From Candidatus Mediterraneibacter faecipullorum (GTDB taxonomy: Bacteria > Bacillota > Clostridia > Lachnospirales > Lachnospiraceae), in contig DWWO01000063.1 of NCBI GenBank assembly GCA_019119675.1, positions 1 through 53,022 on the forward strand: DNA of 53,022 bases, read 5' to 3'. Positions 25,444-35,106 of the stretch are shown here, piece by piece (within the stretch, counting starts at the first letter, position 1; each line of letters begins with the position of its first letter). The notes beneath the pieces are model-generated. The model saw only the letters and a list, made by a program, of their open reading frames with translations, did not search any database and had not been told where the DNA came from. The translations under genes were made by a program, and so were the position numbers.

Positions 25444-27336
25444 TCACTCCCGTTCTTCCATAATGCGGATCAGCTCTTCCATGTCCCCGTCTTCCTGTAC
25501 CTGTACGCCCGACTCGTAGGCATCGCGCGCGTTATCATAGCAGAACCCTGCCTCCGTCGGTATCTCGTTATCTCCATCCAGAGCCGCCTCATCCAGATAG
25601 TTGTAGCACATCCACATAGGGATCCTGTAATCATCCGGCCATCTCTCCTGCATCTCCCGCAGCCGGTCGGTACTGGTCCCGTATCTTCCCAGCGCTCTCA
25701 GGACAAGCGCCCGGTTCAGAAGATCCTCGTAGGAAGCGTCCTCTTCACTGCACAGTCTCTCATATACGGTAAGCGCCTGCTCATAAAAGGTCCGCTGCTC
25801 TACATCAGATGCGGCTTCATTGCCCGCGTTAAATGCGGTCTGTCCTGCTTTTCGCAGCAGGTTCCTGTCACCACTGATATCCGCCGCCGTACTGAGCGCG
25901 CCAAACGCTTCTCCATATCGGTCCAGCCCGACACAAATATCTGCTTTCAGATTACAGACCGCGGCGGACAGGTCATTGTCCGTACTGAGATTCATCGCCG
26001 CATCTGCTTTCGCAAGGGCTGCTTCCATGTCCCCTGAAGCAAAAGCCGATTCCGCTTCAATGAAACTGCTCTCCGCCGGGTCAAGGACTGCCTCCGGATA
26101 CTGCTGCTGAAGAGCATCTATATCCGGAACCTCTCCGCTCCTTGTGAGGGCCGCCATATAATCCCGCAGATAAAGGGAGCTGTCCGGCACTGCCTTAAGG
26201 GCGTCCTGATAATACTCAGCCGCTGTCTGGTACTGTTCCTGACGGTAATAGCTCTCGGCAATGATATAGAGGACATCCCCTTTCTCTTCCGGATGCGCGT
26301 TCATATAACCCTGCATCATAAAATCATTGAGCATGTCTGTTCCTGCTGTTATAACAGAGGATTCCTCTCCGGCTTCTGACACAGTATAAAGTTCGGAATA
26401 ATGATCCTGCCATGCATCCTTCTGCCAGACTCCAATGCCGCCATAGATCATAAGAATTCCCGCCGCGACACATACTCCGCAGAGAATTGAGGCCAGAACC
26501 TGGAGCCGGCCCATCCTCTTGTATTCGGGATCCAGCTTTTCCAGATTATCGAGAACGGCTCCCATCTGCCGTGCCGATTTAAATCTCCTTGCCGGGTTAA
26601 ATTCCGTCGCCCTGCTTACCGCCGCTTTCAGGCCCTCGCTATAAGGAATATCCAGATCCATGATGGGATACGGTACGCCGGTCTGTGGCTCCGGCAGATA
26701 CCCTGTCATCATCCGGTAAAAAACTGCCCCAAGACTGTAGATATCCATCTTGGGATCTGGCACGAACCGCCCGCCTCCGCTGTACAGGATATCCATTGCC
26801 GCCTGATACTGCTCCGGCGCGGCATAGTAGGGGCTCAAGCCCTGCAGCTTTCCTCCCTCTGTTCCGTCCAGTGATATGTTAAAATCTATCAGACACACAT
26901 TCCCCTGCGGGGTGATCATGATATTGCCTGGCTTGATATCACTGTGCAGGATCGGCGGGTCCTGGGTATGCAGATACTCAAGCACTTCACAAAGCTGCTT
27001 CAGCCACAGGCGCACCGTCTGCTCCGGAAATTGATACTGATTGTCCAGATAGTACTGCAGGTCATATCCCGGGATATAATCCATCACCGTATATATCCCG
27101 CCGCCTGCTTCCAGGAAGTCATAGACCTGCGGAAGATAGGTGTGATGGAGACGCTTCAGGATATCTGCCTCCCCCCGCACATTGATCCGCCCTGTGTAAT
27201 TTTCTTTTATTCTCTTGATCACGATCTGCTTGCGGAGCCGGAGATGGTAGCCAAGATAGATCACTCCCGTGCCGCCTTTTCCGATCTCCCGGACAATCTG
27301 ATACATACCGTCTATGACGTCGCCGTTCTGAAGCAT
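25444..27336 (-). CDS. Membrane Ser/Thr protein kinase with TPR-like extracellular part (variant DFG)
   Basis: The 630-residue protein has a Hanks-type kinase domain (1-265): GKGGTG (19-24), Lys41, Glu56, HSDIKPGN with catalytic Asp133, DFN at 151-153 and APEQ near 173. HRD is HSD, so it is a non-RD kinase, and DFG is DFN; the metal-binding Asp is kept. A membrane helix (about 279-301) is followed by about 320 extracellular residues of TPR-like repeats. The start follows GGAGGGAGAAC. It probably phosphorylates threonines in this cluster, such as the ETTLL peptides. Whether the DFN variant lowers activity is unknown. Confidence 0.85.
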   Translation of the reverse strand: MLQNGDVIDGMYQIVREIGKGGTGVIYLGYHLRLRKQIVIKRIKENYTGRINVRGEADILKRLHHTYLPQVYDFLEAGGGIYTVMDYIPGYDLQYYLDNQYQFPEQTVRLWLKQLCEVLEYLHTQDPPILHSDIKPGNIMITPQGNVCLIDFNISLDGTEGGKLQGLSPYYAAPEQYQAAMDILYSGGGRFVPDPKMDIYSLGAVFYRMMTGYLPEPQTGVPYPIMDLDIPYSEGLKAAVSRATEFNPARRFKSARQMGAVLDNLEKLDPEYKRMGRLQVLASILCGVCVAAGILMIYGGIGVWQKDAWQDHYSELYTVSEAGEESSVITAGTDMLNDFMMQGYMNAHPEEKGDVLYIIAESYYRQEQYQTAAEYYQDALKAVPDSSLYLRDYMAALTRSGEVPDIDALQQQYPEAVLDPAESSFIEAESAFASGDMEAALAKADAAMNLSTDNDLSAAVCNLKADICVGLDRYGEAFGALSTAADISGDRNLLRKAGQTAFNAGNEAASDVEQRTFYEQALTVYERLCSEEDASYEDLLNRALVLRALGRYGTSTDRLREMQERWPDDYRIPMWMCYNYLDEAALDGDNEIPTEAGFCYDNARDAYESGVQVQEDGDMEELIRIMEERE

Positions 27337-27366
27337 GTTCTCCCTCCGGTCATGCAGTTTCAGAAG

Positions 27367-27383
27367 ATCCGGATGATCCGGAT
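27367..27383. promoter_or_regulatory. Twin ATCCGGAT palindromes in the kinase leader
   Basis: Two copies of the 8-base palindrome ATCCGGAT (27367-27374 and 27376-27383) lie between the upstream terminator and the kinase ribosome binding site. This could be a repressor site or chance; no promoter boxes were clearly recognised beside it. Confidence 0.3.
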
Positions 27384-27402
27384 ACTCCGGAAACCGCCTG
27401 TT

Positions 27403-27440
27403 AAAAAGCAGGCTGCCTAAATATTTCTATTCAGACAGCC
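27403..27440 (-). terminator. Rho-independent terminator after the Ig-like surface protein
   Basis: On the minus strand a 13-base stem, with two G-T pairs and a GAAA loop (arms 27440-27428 and 27423-27411), is followed by GC and TTTTT. It should end most transcripts of the signalling and adhesin block before the secretion core begins. Confidence 0.75.
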
Positions 27441-27455
27441 TTGCTTCCTTTCTCT

Positions 27456-30400
27456 TTACTTATTTGCCTGTTCTTCGTCTTTCTTTCTCTTGAAGATCAG
27501 GAAGAACCAAAGCAGTCCTCCCGCGATCACTACAACTCCTACGATCGTTCCTACAAGGAGCGGTGTGTTGCTGTAGAACTGTACGAACAGATTAGAGGTC
27601 AGCAGTACTCTGGTGATCTCCGCCTCTGCCGTATTGCCGGCTGCATCTGTTGCAACCGCCTTGATGTCCTGTCTGGAGTTAGAGCTGTTCATCGTGTATG
27701 TCAGCTCTCCTCCCGCCGCCTGGATGTCCTTAGCGTCAAAGGTCTGTGCCGGCTCGTCATTGTTTCCTACGTATACGCCGACATCGCCCATTGCGATATT
27801 ATCCGCTGCGTTTACAGTGATATCTCTCGTGTTTGCACGGTACTGTTCACCGTTCTCGATACCTGTGATAACGACAGTCGGGGCGGTCTTGTCGATCGCG
27901 AACTCGATGTCGCATCCTTTTGCACGGCTGTTGCCGACATTTGTCGCGCGGTCTTCGGAATCGATCGTTACAGTATAGTTGCCTTCTTTCTCAAAGTTCT
28001 CTTTGTTGATCGTGTAGTCATACTGTTTCCATGAAACTTCTGATCCGCTTGCTTTTACCTCATAGTCCGTGCCGGCCTCAAGATCCACAAGCTCTCCGTC
28101 GCGTCCGTAGGAAATGCCGTTGAATACAAGGCTGTCCACGTTGATCTCTGTCACGACGAGATCCTGCTCTTCGTTGGTGTAATACTTGTCAACCAGTTCC
28201 TGTGTGTCATCAGACAGTACGAATACGGAACCGAATCTGTTGACTGAGAAGATCACGGAATCTTCCGTCTCATTTCCTGCACGGTCTGTGATCACTGCTG
28301 TCATCGTATAGAGATCATCGTTCTCTTTCGTACGCTCGAAATCTGCCATCTTGATGCTCTCACCGTTCGGGATGGATGAACGATCGCCGTCCAGTGCCAT
28401 CTCACCATGGTTTGCACCCTCCAGTGTGATCTCCACACCATTTTCTGTGTAGTTATTGTCGCTATAGCGTACCCCCGGTGCCACTACATCGTTGTTTGCT
28501 GACTTGTCCTCGATGTCGAAGAACTCAAGCTCCGGAGCCGTCTGGTCAACGGTAAAGCTGTCCTGCTCATAATCAGCCGCTGCATTTCCTGCAAGGTCTG
28601 TGTAGTCTACATCAAATGTGTAATCCGCATCCGCTGAGAATGTCACGCTCGCTGTATGTACGTCGCCTCTTGTGCTCCATCCGCCAAGTCCCGGTGTAGA
28701 TACGCCTCTTCCTTCCAGTGAAGCCGTGATTGCTGTGTTGACCTCAGCGGCATTGAAGTTGTGCTCTGTGACTGTGATCGTCGCTGTACGGTCTGCATTG
28801 AAGTATCCCGGCTCAGCATCGTTATTGTTGTCATAGGATACCTGGATCGTCGGATCTGTCTGGTCAATAGTAAACTCATCTACTCTTGTGTAGTTTGAAT
28901 CATTTCCTGCAAGATCCGTTGTGTTCAGCGTAAATGTATAATCACCGTCCGCCGCAAATGTCACGGTACATGTATGTGTCGCGCTGTCCGATACACCGGA
29001 GTTCGAGCTGTGGCTCCATCCGCTGATGGACGGCTGCGTTCCGTCTGTATTCGTGATGTTGAATCTTACTGCTGACGGATCAAAGTTACGCTCAGTCACT
29101 GTGACGGTCGCTGTACGTGTCGCGTTGTAGTAGCGCTCGTTGAGCGGGCTGTTCAGGTCGTAGGTAACGTCGATGGTCGGGTCTGTAATATCCATCTTCA
29201 GGCTCATGACGTCACTTTCTTCTGTGTTCTGTGAGAAATCTGTGACAAATGCCTGAACCTTAATATCATTGCTGTTATAATTTTCGGATGCCGGTATTGT
29301 AATATCTCTCGTAAATGTCCGTTTCTCCGGTGACTGATATTTCTCTGCGTCATTCTCCCTGAGATCCAGAAGATGGATTGTCTCACTATAGCTTGTATTT
29401 CCAGCTACAGTAACTTTATACCATACATGCTCCAAGCCGGAATATGTATCTCCTGCTATCGGATCTTCAGCCGTAATACGGAGATGTATATCCTCATTGT
29501 AGATACCGTTTCTTGCATCACCCGCATTTAATTCTGTAATAGAAATCTGCGGAAGCTCATTATCTGCTACAATACCATTGCTGGGATACCTGTATGTTAC
29601 ATTTCCGGCATAATCAGTAATCTTTTCATATACGACGAACTGTCTGTTTGGCCCAACACTGAAATTTCCGCTCAGCACGCTGTTCACACCTTCCGGATTA
29701 CCTGTCACACATGTGGTCCAGCCTGTTGCCTGCTTCATCTCTTCTTCAGTACTGAATGAATTTTCAGGATAGATATATTCAATGCTGGCAACACCTGATG
29801 TGGCATCGCTTCCGGTAAGACCTATATCATATGTCGTTTTCTTAAAGATATTAAAAGTAATCATATTCAGGAACTCAGCCAGACCAATATCACGTGAACT
29901 GTCAAGCTCAATATCGCCATCCGGAGCTGTTTTATCTACTGTGAAATAGTGCGGATCGTATATTGCTTCATTTCCTGCAAGGTCATAATATTTAAACCCA
30001 AAACTGTAGTTCGCATCCGTATCAAACATGAACATTTCAACTTTACTTGTCCAGACGGAATTGTTCTGCGTCCAGTCACCACCTTTATTAGCAGCAGCCA
30101 GATAGTCGCTTATCGTTACAACCTGATCAGCTGAGTCTGTACCTGAGGTAGCACTAAAATCAAACTGTGTATTCTCTGAGGAGAACTCCCCGTTATCCAG
30201 ACGGAAATTCTTCTCATTGATTTTAACCGTAGCCTCCACTGCAGACTGGCTATACTCTTTCTCATCATCAGGAAGAAGTGAATTTTTCGGTTCAACACTA
30301 CCTGTTTCATTTTTGTATGTAACTTCTGACACAGTCGGCTCTTTCTTATCAATCACAAATGATTCGCCGGCTTCTGTTTCCTGGGCATATTTAACCGGAA

Positions 30401-33400
30401 TTTCATTCTCATTCTCAGCCTTATCAACACAGGATGGAACAATACTGAATCTGGCATCCTCCCCTTGTGCCTTGTCATGATCAAACCGAAGTTTCAGTAC
30501 AGATGTCATCTTGTCAGTATTCACATTTTCAACCTCGAGCGGATTATCAGCTGTACCGCTCACAACACTGAGAATGTAGCCTTTTCCATACTCTTCCACC
30601 AGCCGGATCATCTCATCAAGAGTCTGATCATCATACGTTACACCATCCAGCGAGATATCAAAGCTCAGATCATCTACATCAAGATTTCTCTCTGTATAAC
30701 TGATTGTCATAACACGGGCATCTTTGAAATATATATCATTTCTGACACCGTTATTATTAAATGATACGTTAATTTCCGGAGCCTTCTTATCAATCTGGAA
30801 CTCTTTAATTACAACTGAATCTTCATCACAGTTTCCGGCATTATCATATGCTTTTATCTCTAATTTGACATCCGTGCTGACATTCTTATTAGCTGTAACT
30901 TTTCCCTTAACCGTCAGACTCTGCCAGTCGCCCAGTTCATTTAACTCGTAATCATCCTGACTGAAATCAATCGTATAAGAATCAACATATGTTTTTTCTA
31001 CATCTTTATCATACGTTTCTGAAGTTGCATCCGGTGTCTCTGCCTGTTTACCGCTTTCTGTCTTTGTTACGGTTACTTCAAGCTTACTGATAGCAGATGT
31101 ACTATCAATCGGATCCTGTATATTAACTGAGTATTCCACGTCTTCATTATATAAATCCTGATCACATCCAGTAACTGTAACAACCGGAGCCTGTACGTCA
31201 AATACCATACCGTTTGAAGCATATACTTCACCATTGTCAATACGATCAGTTACTCTTACGAAAAGGACATAATATCCTTCCTCTATCGCCTCTTTATCTC
31301 CGCTAAACGGAATCTGATAATCCACAACGGCGGTCCAGTCATCTTCAGTCAGACCGTCTATCTTATTCCTAACCGTATCTGCTGCTAAATCTTCTGCTAT
31401 TACAGATGTATAGTCTGACTTTCCTTCATCCGTTGAAAGTTTCCAGACATAATATTCTACATCGCCAGGATCAAAACCAACCTTATCATCACCGTCCGGT
31501 TTTTCCGTAACTGTAATACTCTGTGTAAATGCCGCATTCTGGAAGAAACCAAACGTAATGTTTCCGGTCATTACCGACAGTGCTGTTTCTTTCAGATCTC
31601 CATCAAACTCTACTTCCGGAGCTGAATTATCAATATAGATATGATCAAAATTATTTCCTTTTACTCTGTTGCTGTTCTCAGTGTACGTATCATCAGAAGC
31701 TGAGTTGGAAAGACAAATCTTTACTCCCGAAAGAAGTCCTTCTGGCATATCCGCTGGTAGGGTAATGCCGTTTTGTGCACTTTCAAAAGCCTGTGATCCG
31801 GGAAGCTGGATAAGCACCTGGTCATAATAGCCGCTGAGCGCACTCGATTTCTTAATCAGCAGCTGAAGTGTACTGCTGTTTTTCGCGTAAATCTTATCTA
31901 TTACCGCATCTTCTGTTACTTTATTTCCTTGGTTATCAAGGCCTAATGTTGTACTATTAATTTCTCCCCATTCAATCGCATTGAGAATGTCACCATCACT
32001 TAATTTCTGCCTCTCTACGATTAAATCTTTAACTACATCCTGTACGAACTTATAATTTCCAACCTCCACACCTGCTGTGGTAACAATACCATTGTCAGAA
32101 GCATTACCTTTCTCGTACTCAACAGTTCCCGGTATCACAGCACCTGTATATGTTCCCACATAGTATTCCTGATCTGGGGCCAACGCTTTTAACGTTGCTG
32201 CGAAATCATAATACTGTGCCTCATTCTCAAAAAAGCCTCTGTTTTCCTCTACTTTTTCCGCTGAAACCAGGTCAGTTACTGCCGCATATGTACCCGCCTC
32301 TACTACTGTCTTCAGATTCTGCCCATAGGACAGTGTCACGTCTTTTGTGATACTAAGCTTAACTTCTCTTGCTGTAACAGCTCCCTTTCCGGTTACCTGA
32401 TATTCCTCGGACATATCAAGGTTGTAATAGCATGCATTCCCGTCTGTGGAAACAGGTTTAGAGCCAGAAATAGTAATATCCTTATTCTGTCCCACATCAG
32501 GATTACTGAACTTGCCACTGAATGTATACGTTACCGCATTATTATTTACCTGTTTACCTTCCGGTATACCTACCTCTATCTCAATATCTGCGGTCTGATC
32601 ATATACTTTAGACACATTAGGCGCGGACTGCCAGTCCAGATCAGCAAGCGTCAGTTTCTGCTGTGCAACGCCTGTAAATGTAACAACTGACGTATTATAT
32701 CCATCCGTAGCTTTCGCAGTTACCTGAATAGCAATATCTCCCGGTTCTTTTACTGTAACCACTCCTATATTACTTACTTCAGCCACATTAGAATCAAGAC
32801 TTAAGTATTCAAGGTCTCTTCCTTGATCATTTTCTACTTTGAGCTGGAACTGAGTAGTCTGCTCCGGATCAAATACAATACTGTTATCCGTCAAATCTTC
32901 TGCTGATACGGTAATATCTGAAGTAGATGCATATGTTTTTTCCACTTCCTTAGATGACTCTGCGAATTTATCTGTTCCGCTGTATGTTACCTTAAATTTT
33001 ACTTGACCACTCAGATATTCACCATCACTCAGTTTATGCGTATACTCTGCTTTTCCACTGTTTACTTCACTCGAGCCAATCACCACACCATTAAGACTGA
33101 ATGTCGCACTTCCTTCATCAACAGGCTTGTTCCCTTCTTCTACTTCAGCTGTCAGTTTAACCTCAGATTTATCCATTCCACTTTCAGGCTCAATTGTAAG
33201 CTGTACAGATGTATCATACTTTGTAACCTTTACAGGTATCTGTGTTGTTTTATTTTTACCGCTAACATTAATCGTTGTTTCTCCTGCTTTAACTGCTTTA
33301 ACATTACCGTTATTATCTACTGTTGTGATTTCACTATTATCTGAACTCCACCTATACGTTAATCCTGATATCGGATTTGTTACTACTAAAGTTTCGTCCT

Positions 33401-33827
33401 GACCGACTTTCAGGTCAAGCGTAGATGGCTCGACCGCAATATTGTTCTGTTCCATCTTTATTGACACAGCATCTGTCGTTTTATTTACAGTAAACTCATC
33501 CGTTTTCTCAGTATATCCATTCTTATCCGTTTTTACTGTATAAGAATACGTTGCCCCTTCTTCCAGCGTAACAAGATATTTACCGCTTGTCGGATCTTTA
33601 TCCTCCTCATCAATTCTGATTGGTTCTAACTGCGATTCTTTTTTCTGGAGACTCATATCAAACTGACTGAGGGAGGTGTTATCTTTTGAATCCACCACCT
33701 GGATTTCCACTTCCACGTTATCCGCTGCCTTGGCAACCATCATATTCTGAGGCATGAGCCCGGTTATCATGGTCAGCGCCAGCAATAATGCGAATATCCT
33801 TTCTTTCATATTTCTGCTCTTCTTCAT
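27456..33827 (-). CDS. Large Ig-like repeat surface protein with C-terminal membrane anchor
   Basis: The 2123-residue protein has a signal peptide (IFALLLALTMITGLMPQNMM), a BIG2-like domain (about 112-200), many further beta-sandwich modules, and near the end a membrane helix (VGTIVGVVVIAGGLLWFFLI) followed by KRKKDEEQ. There is no LPxTG signal. In the last third, Ig-like modules of about 90 residues recur, each marked by a phrase such as RTATVTVTERNF or RTATITVTEHNF, and linked by TIDQTDPTI-type sequences. It is likely an adhesin, or a wall-spanning stalk for the secretion system. Base composition changes inside the gene near 29.2 kb. The gene begins within five bases of the upstream stop. 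Confidence 0.8.
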   Translation of the reverse strand: MKKSRNMKERIFALLLALTMITGLMPQNMMVAKAADNVEVEIQVVDSKDNTSLSQFDMSLQKKESQLEPIRIDEEDKDPTSGKYLVTLEEGATYSYTVKTDKNGYTEKTDEFTVNKTTDAVSIKMEQNNIAVEPSTLDLKVGQDETLVVTNPISGLTYRWSSDNSEITTVDNNGNVKAVKAGETTINVSGKNKTTQIPVKVTKYDTSVQLTIEPESGMDKSEVKLTAEVEEGNKPVDEGSATFSLNGVVIGSSEVNSGKAEYTHKLSDGEYLSGQVKFKVTYSGTDKFAESSKEVEKTYASTSDITVSAEDLTDNSIVFDPEQTTQFQLKVENDQGRDLEYLSLDSNVAEVSNIGVVTVKEPGDIAIQVTAKATDGYNTSVVTFTGVAQQKLTLADLDWQSAPNVSKVYDQTADIEIEVGIPEGKQVNNNAVTYTFSGKFSNPDVGQNKDITISGSKPVSTDGNACYYNLDMSEEYQVTGKGAVTAREVKLSITKDVTLSYGQNLKTVVEAGTYAAVTDLVSAEKVEENRGFFENEAQYYDFAATLKALAPDQEYYVGTYTGAVIPGTVEYEKGNASDNGIVTTAGVEVGNYKFVQDVVKDLIVERQKLSDGDILNAIEWGEINSTTLGLDNQGNKVTEDAVIDKIYAKNSSTLQLLIKKSSALSGYYDQVLIQLPGSQAFESAQNGITLPADMPEGLLSGVKICLSNSASDDTYTENSNRVKGNNFDHIYIDNSAPEVEFDGDLKETALSVMTGNITFGFFQNAAFTQSITVTEKPDGDDKVGFDPGDVEYYVWKLSTDEGKSDYTSVIAEDLAADTVRNKIDGLTEDDWTAVVDYQIPFSGDKEAIEEGYYVLFVRVTDRIDNGEVYASNGMVFDVQAPVVTVTGCDQDLYNEDVEYSVNIQDPIDSTSAISKLEVTVTKTESGKQAETPDATSETYDKDVEKTYVDSYTIDFSQDDYELNELGDWQSLTVKGKVTANKNVSTDVKLEIKAYDNAGNCDEDSVVIKEFQIDKKAPEINVSFNNNGVRNDIYFKDARVMTISYTERNLDVDDLSFDISLDGVTYDDQTLDEMIRLVEEYGKGYILSVVSGTADNPLEVENVNTDKMTSVLKLRFDHDKAQGEDARFSIVPSCVDKAENENEIPVKYAQETEAGESFVIDKKEPTVSEVTYKNETGSVEPKNSLLPDDEKEYSQSAVEATVKINEKNFRLDNGEFSSENTQFDFSATSGTDSADQVVTISDYLAAANKGGDWTQNNSVWTSKVEMFMFDTDANYSFGFKYYDLAGNEAIYDPHYFTVDKTAPDGDIELDSSRDIGLAEFLNMITFNIFKKTTYDIGLTGSDATSGVASIEYIYPENSFSTEEEMKQATGWTTCVTGNPEGVNSVLSGNFSVGPNRQFVVYEKITDYAGNVTYRYPSNGIVADNELPQISITELNAGDARNGIYNEDIHLRITAEDPIAGDTYSGLEHVWYKVTVAGNTSYSETIHLLDLRENDAEKYQSPEKRTFTRDITIPASENYNSNDIKVQAFVTDFSQNTEESDVMSLKMDITDPTIDVTYDLNSPLNERYYNATRTATVTVTERNFDPSAVRFNITNTDGTQPSISGWSHSSNSGVSDSATHTCTVTFAADGDYTFTLNTTDLAGNDSNYTRVDEFTIDQTDPTIQVSYDNNNDAEPGYFNADRTATITVTEHNFNAAEVNTAITASLEGRGVSTPGLGGWSTRGDVHTASVTFSADADYTFDVDYTDLAGNAAADYEQDSFTVDQTAPELEFFDIEDKSANNDVVAPGVRYSDNNYTENGVEITLEGANHGEMALDGDRSSIPNGESIKMADFERTKENDDLYTMTAVITDRAGNETEDSVIFSVNRFGSVFVLSDDTQELVDKYYTNEEQDLVVTEINVDSLVFNGISYGRDGELVDLEAGTDYEVKASGSEVSWKQYDYTINKENFEKEGNYTVTIDSEDRATNVGNSRAKGCDIEFAIDKTAPTVVITGIENGEQYRANTRDITVNAADNIAMGDVGVYVGNNDEPAQTFDAKDIQAAGGELTYTMNSSNSRQDIKAVATDAAGNTAEAEITRVLLTSNLFVQFYSNTPLLVGTIVGVVVIAGGLLWFFLIFKRKKDEEQANK

Positions 33828-33829
33828 CT

Positions 33830-34306
33830 CTACATATCCTTCCCTTCTATAATCTTTTTTTGCTTATTGCAGATGTATCTATATATTTTCCCATTAAATA
33901 GAAAATGTCCGTAAATACTGATCAGCAGTAAAAACAGAAATATCAGTACAATAACTGAATTAACTGTAATCTTTACTGCACAATATATTGATACGGCAAG
34001 TGATATGATCATCACAATATCTGTTATAATACCCGGTCTGTTGCTGAAAAAATTAATCACTGTCGGTCTTTTCGGATGTTCTATCACTTCTTGTATCATT
34101 ACTCTATTCCTATAATAAAGATAGAAGTATACTGCGCATCCTGCCAGAAGCCCGATCCAGAACAAAGCGCCTGACACATATCCTACTGTATTTAGCTCCT
34201 CACTTTTACTCGTAGAGAAAGGAACTAATACTACAGACAAAGAAGAGAGAAAGAATGCGAGCATCACTCCAAGAAATCCTTTCTTTATAGCTTTTGTCTC
34301 CAACAT
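33830..34306 (-). CDS. Four-helix membrane protein, unknown function
   Basis: The 158-residue protein has hydrophobic helices near 8-30, 40-62, 90-110 and 112-135, joined by a basic loop containing VIEHPKRPTVINFFSNRPG. The ATG at 34306 was preferred over a GTG two codons upstream because GGGGTGACA fits as its ribosome binding site. It sits between the ETTLL-ladder protein and the Ig-like surface protein and is AT-rich like the first two thirds of the latter. It could be a membrane partner of that protein. No family was recognised. Confidence 0.6.
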   Translation of the reverse strand: MLETKAIKKGFLGVMLAFFLSSLSVVLVPFSTSKSEELNTVGYVSGALFWIGLLAGCAVYFYLYYRNRVMIQEVIEHPKRPTVINFFSNRPGIITDIVMIISLAVSIYCAVKITVNSVIVLIFLFLLLISIYGHFLFNGKIYRYICNKQKKIIEGKDM

Positions 34307-34320
34307 TGTCACCCCATTTC

Positions 34321-35106
34321 TCAGATCCGCTCCTCCGTATGGATCAGCATCATATCTTTTATGATCTCAAATCTTCCGGAATACGGTTTCTTCTGTCTTT
34401 CCTCCTGCATCGCCTGTTCCAGTTCCGGCGTAAGGAGCATCGTCTCGCCCTGTGCGCCGTACAGCGGTACAGTCGCATCATTGTCAGCAGAGCCGCCGTT
34501 GTTCAGGATCTCGGTCTTCTCATCGGCACTGCTGCCCTGCGTTCCGGCAGCATTCCCGCCGAGAAGTGTTGTCTCTTCGCTGCCTCCGTTCAGAAGTGTC
34601 GTCTCCTCCGAGCCGTCTCCGCTCAGAAGCGTCGTCTCTTCTGAACCATCGGGCAGGAGCTCTGTCTTCTCGTCTCCCCGGCTTACGCTGCCTGTTCCGG
34701 CGCTGTAACCGCCGCCCGTATTCAGGCTTCCGCCGCCCTGCGCCTGCACATGCGGCTGTGTCTGTGATGCGCCGTTATGCATCTTTTCGGTAGGCTCGCC
34801 GCCTGTCGCCACCTCTCCGGTAGGCGGATAGATGATCGGCGGGATGCTGCCGCTCGGCGTCTTATAGAGGTCGCCGGTGGACTCCGGTATAAATGTGTCC
34901 TGCCTGAGTTTCCCTGTCTGGGCGTTTTCTTCTTCCATCTGCCGGATGGTACGCTTCTCGGCACGCCCGGTCAGATAATCGAATACTCTGCGTATTTTAA
35001 ATAAGAAGAAGAGAAGCACACTCAGACCTGCAAACAGGATCGTCAGGATAAGGAATATGATAAAGCCTGTGTGATAAAGCGTGATAAGCTGTTCAGTTTC
35101 CTGCAT
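34321..35106 (-). CDS. Single-pass membrane protein with ladder of ETTLL phospho-acceptor-like motifs
   Basis: The 261-residue protein starts at ATG 35106, eight bases after AGGAGG and overlapping the kinase stop by 14 bases. It has one membrane helix (12-37) and a long cytoplasmic tail rich in Gly, Ser, Thr and Pro. The tail holds EKTELL (146-151), EETTLL three times (156-161, 167-172, 177-182), EKTEIL (196-201) and GETMLL (220-225). ETT motifs are the known phosphorylation sites of GarA/OdhI-type FHA partners, and the kinase gene just upstream is translationally coupled. There is no FHA domain here, so it looks like a multivalent docking tail for FHA proteins. That function is inferred. Confidence 0.7.
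   Translation of the reverse strand: MQETEQLITLYHTGFIIFLILTILFAGLSVLLFFLFKIRRVFDYLTGRAEKRTIRQMEEENAQTGKLRQDTFIPESTGDLYKTPSGSIPPIIYPPTGEVATGGEPTEKMHNGASQTQPHVQAQGGGSLNTGGGYSAGTGSVSRGDEKTELLPDGSEETTLLSGDGSEETTLLNGGSEETTLLGGNAAGTQGSSADEKTEILNNGGSADNDATVPLYGAQGETMLLTPELEQAMQEERQKKPYSGRFEIIKDMMLIHTEERI

Noticed and set aside
34321-35106. The ETTLL ladder as a cell-wall linker or low-complexity spacer
   Set aside because: The tail follows a membrane helix with basic residues on its C-side, so it should be cytoplasmic, and the same peptide precedes two FHA domains in this cluster.
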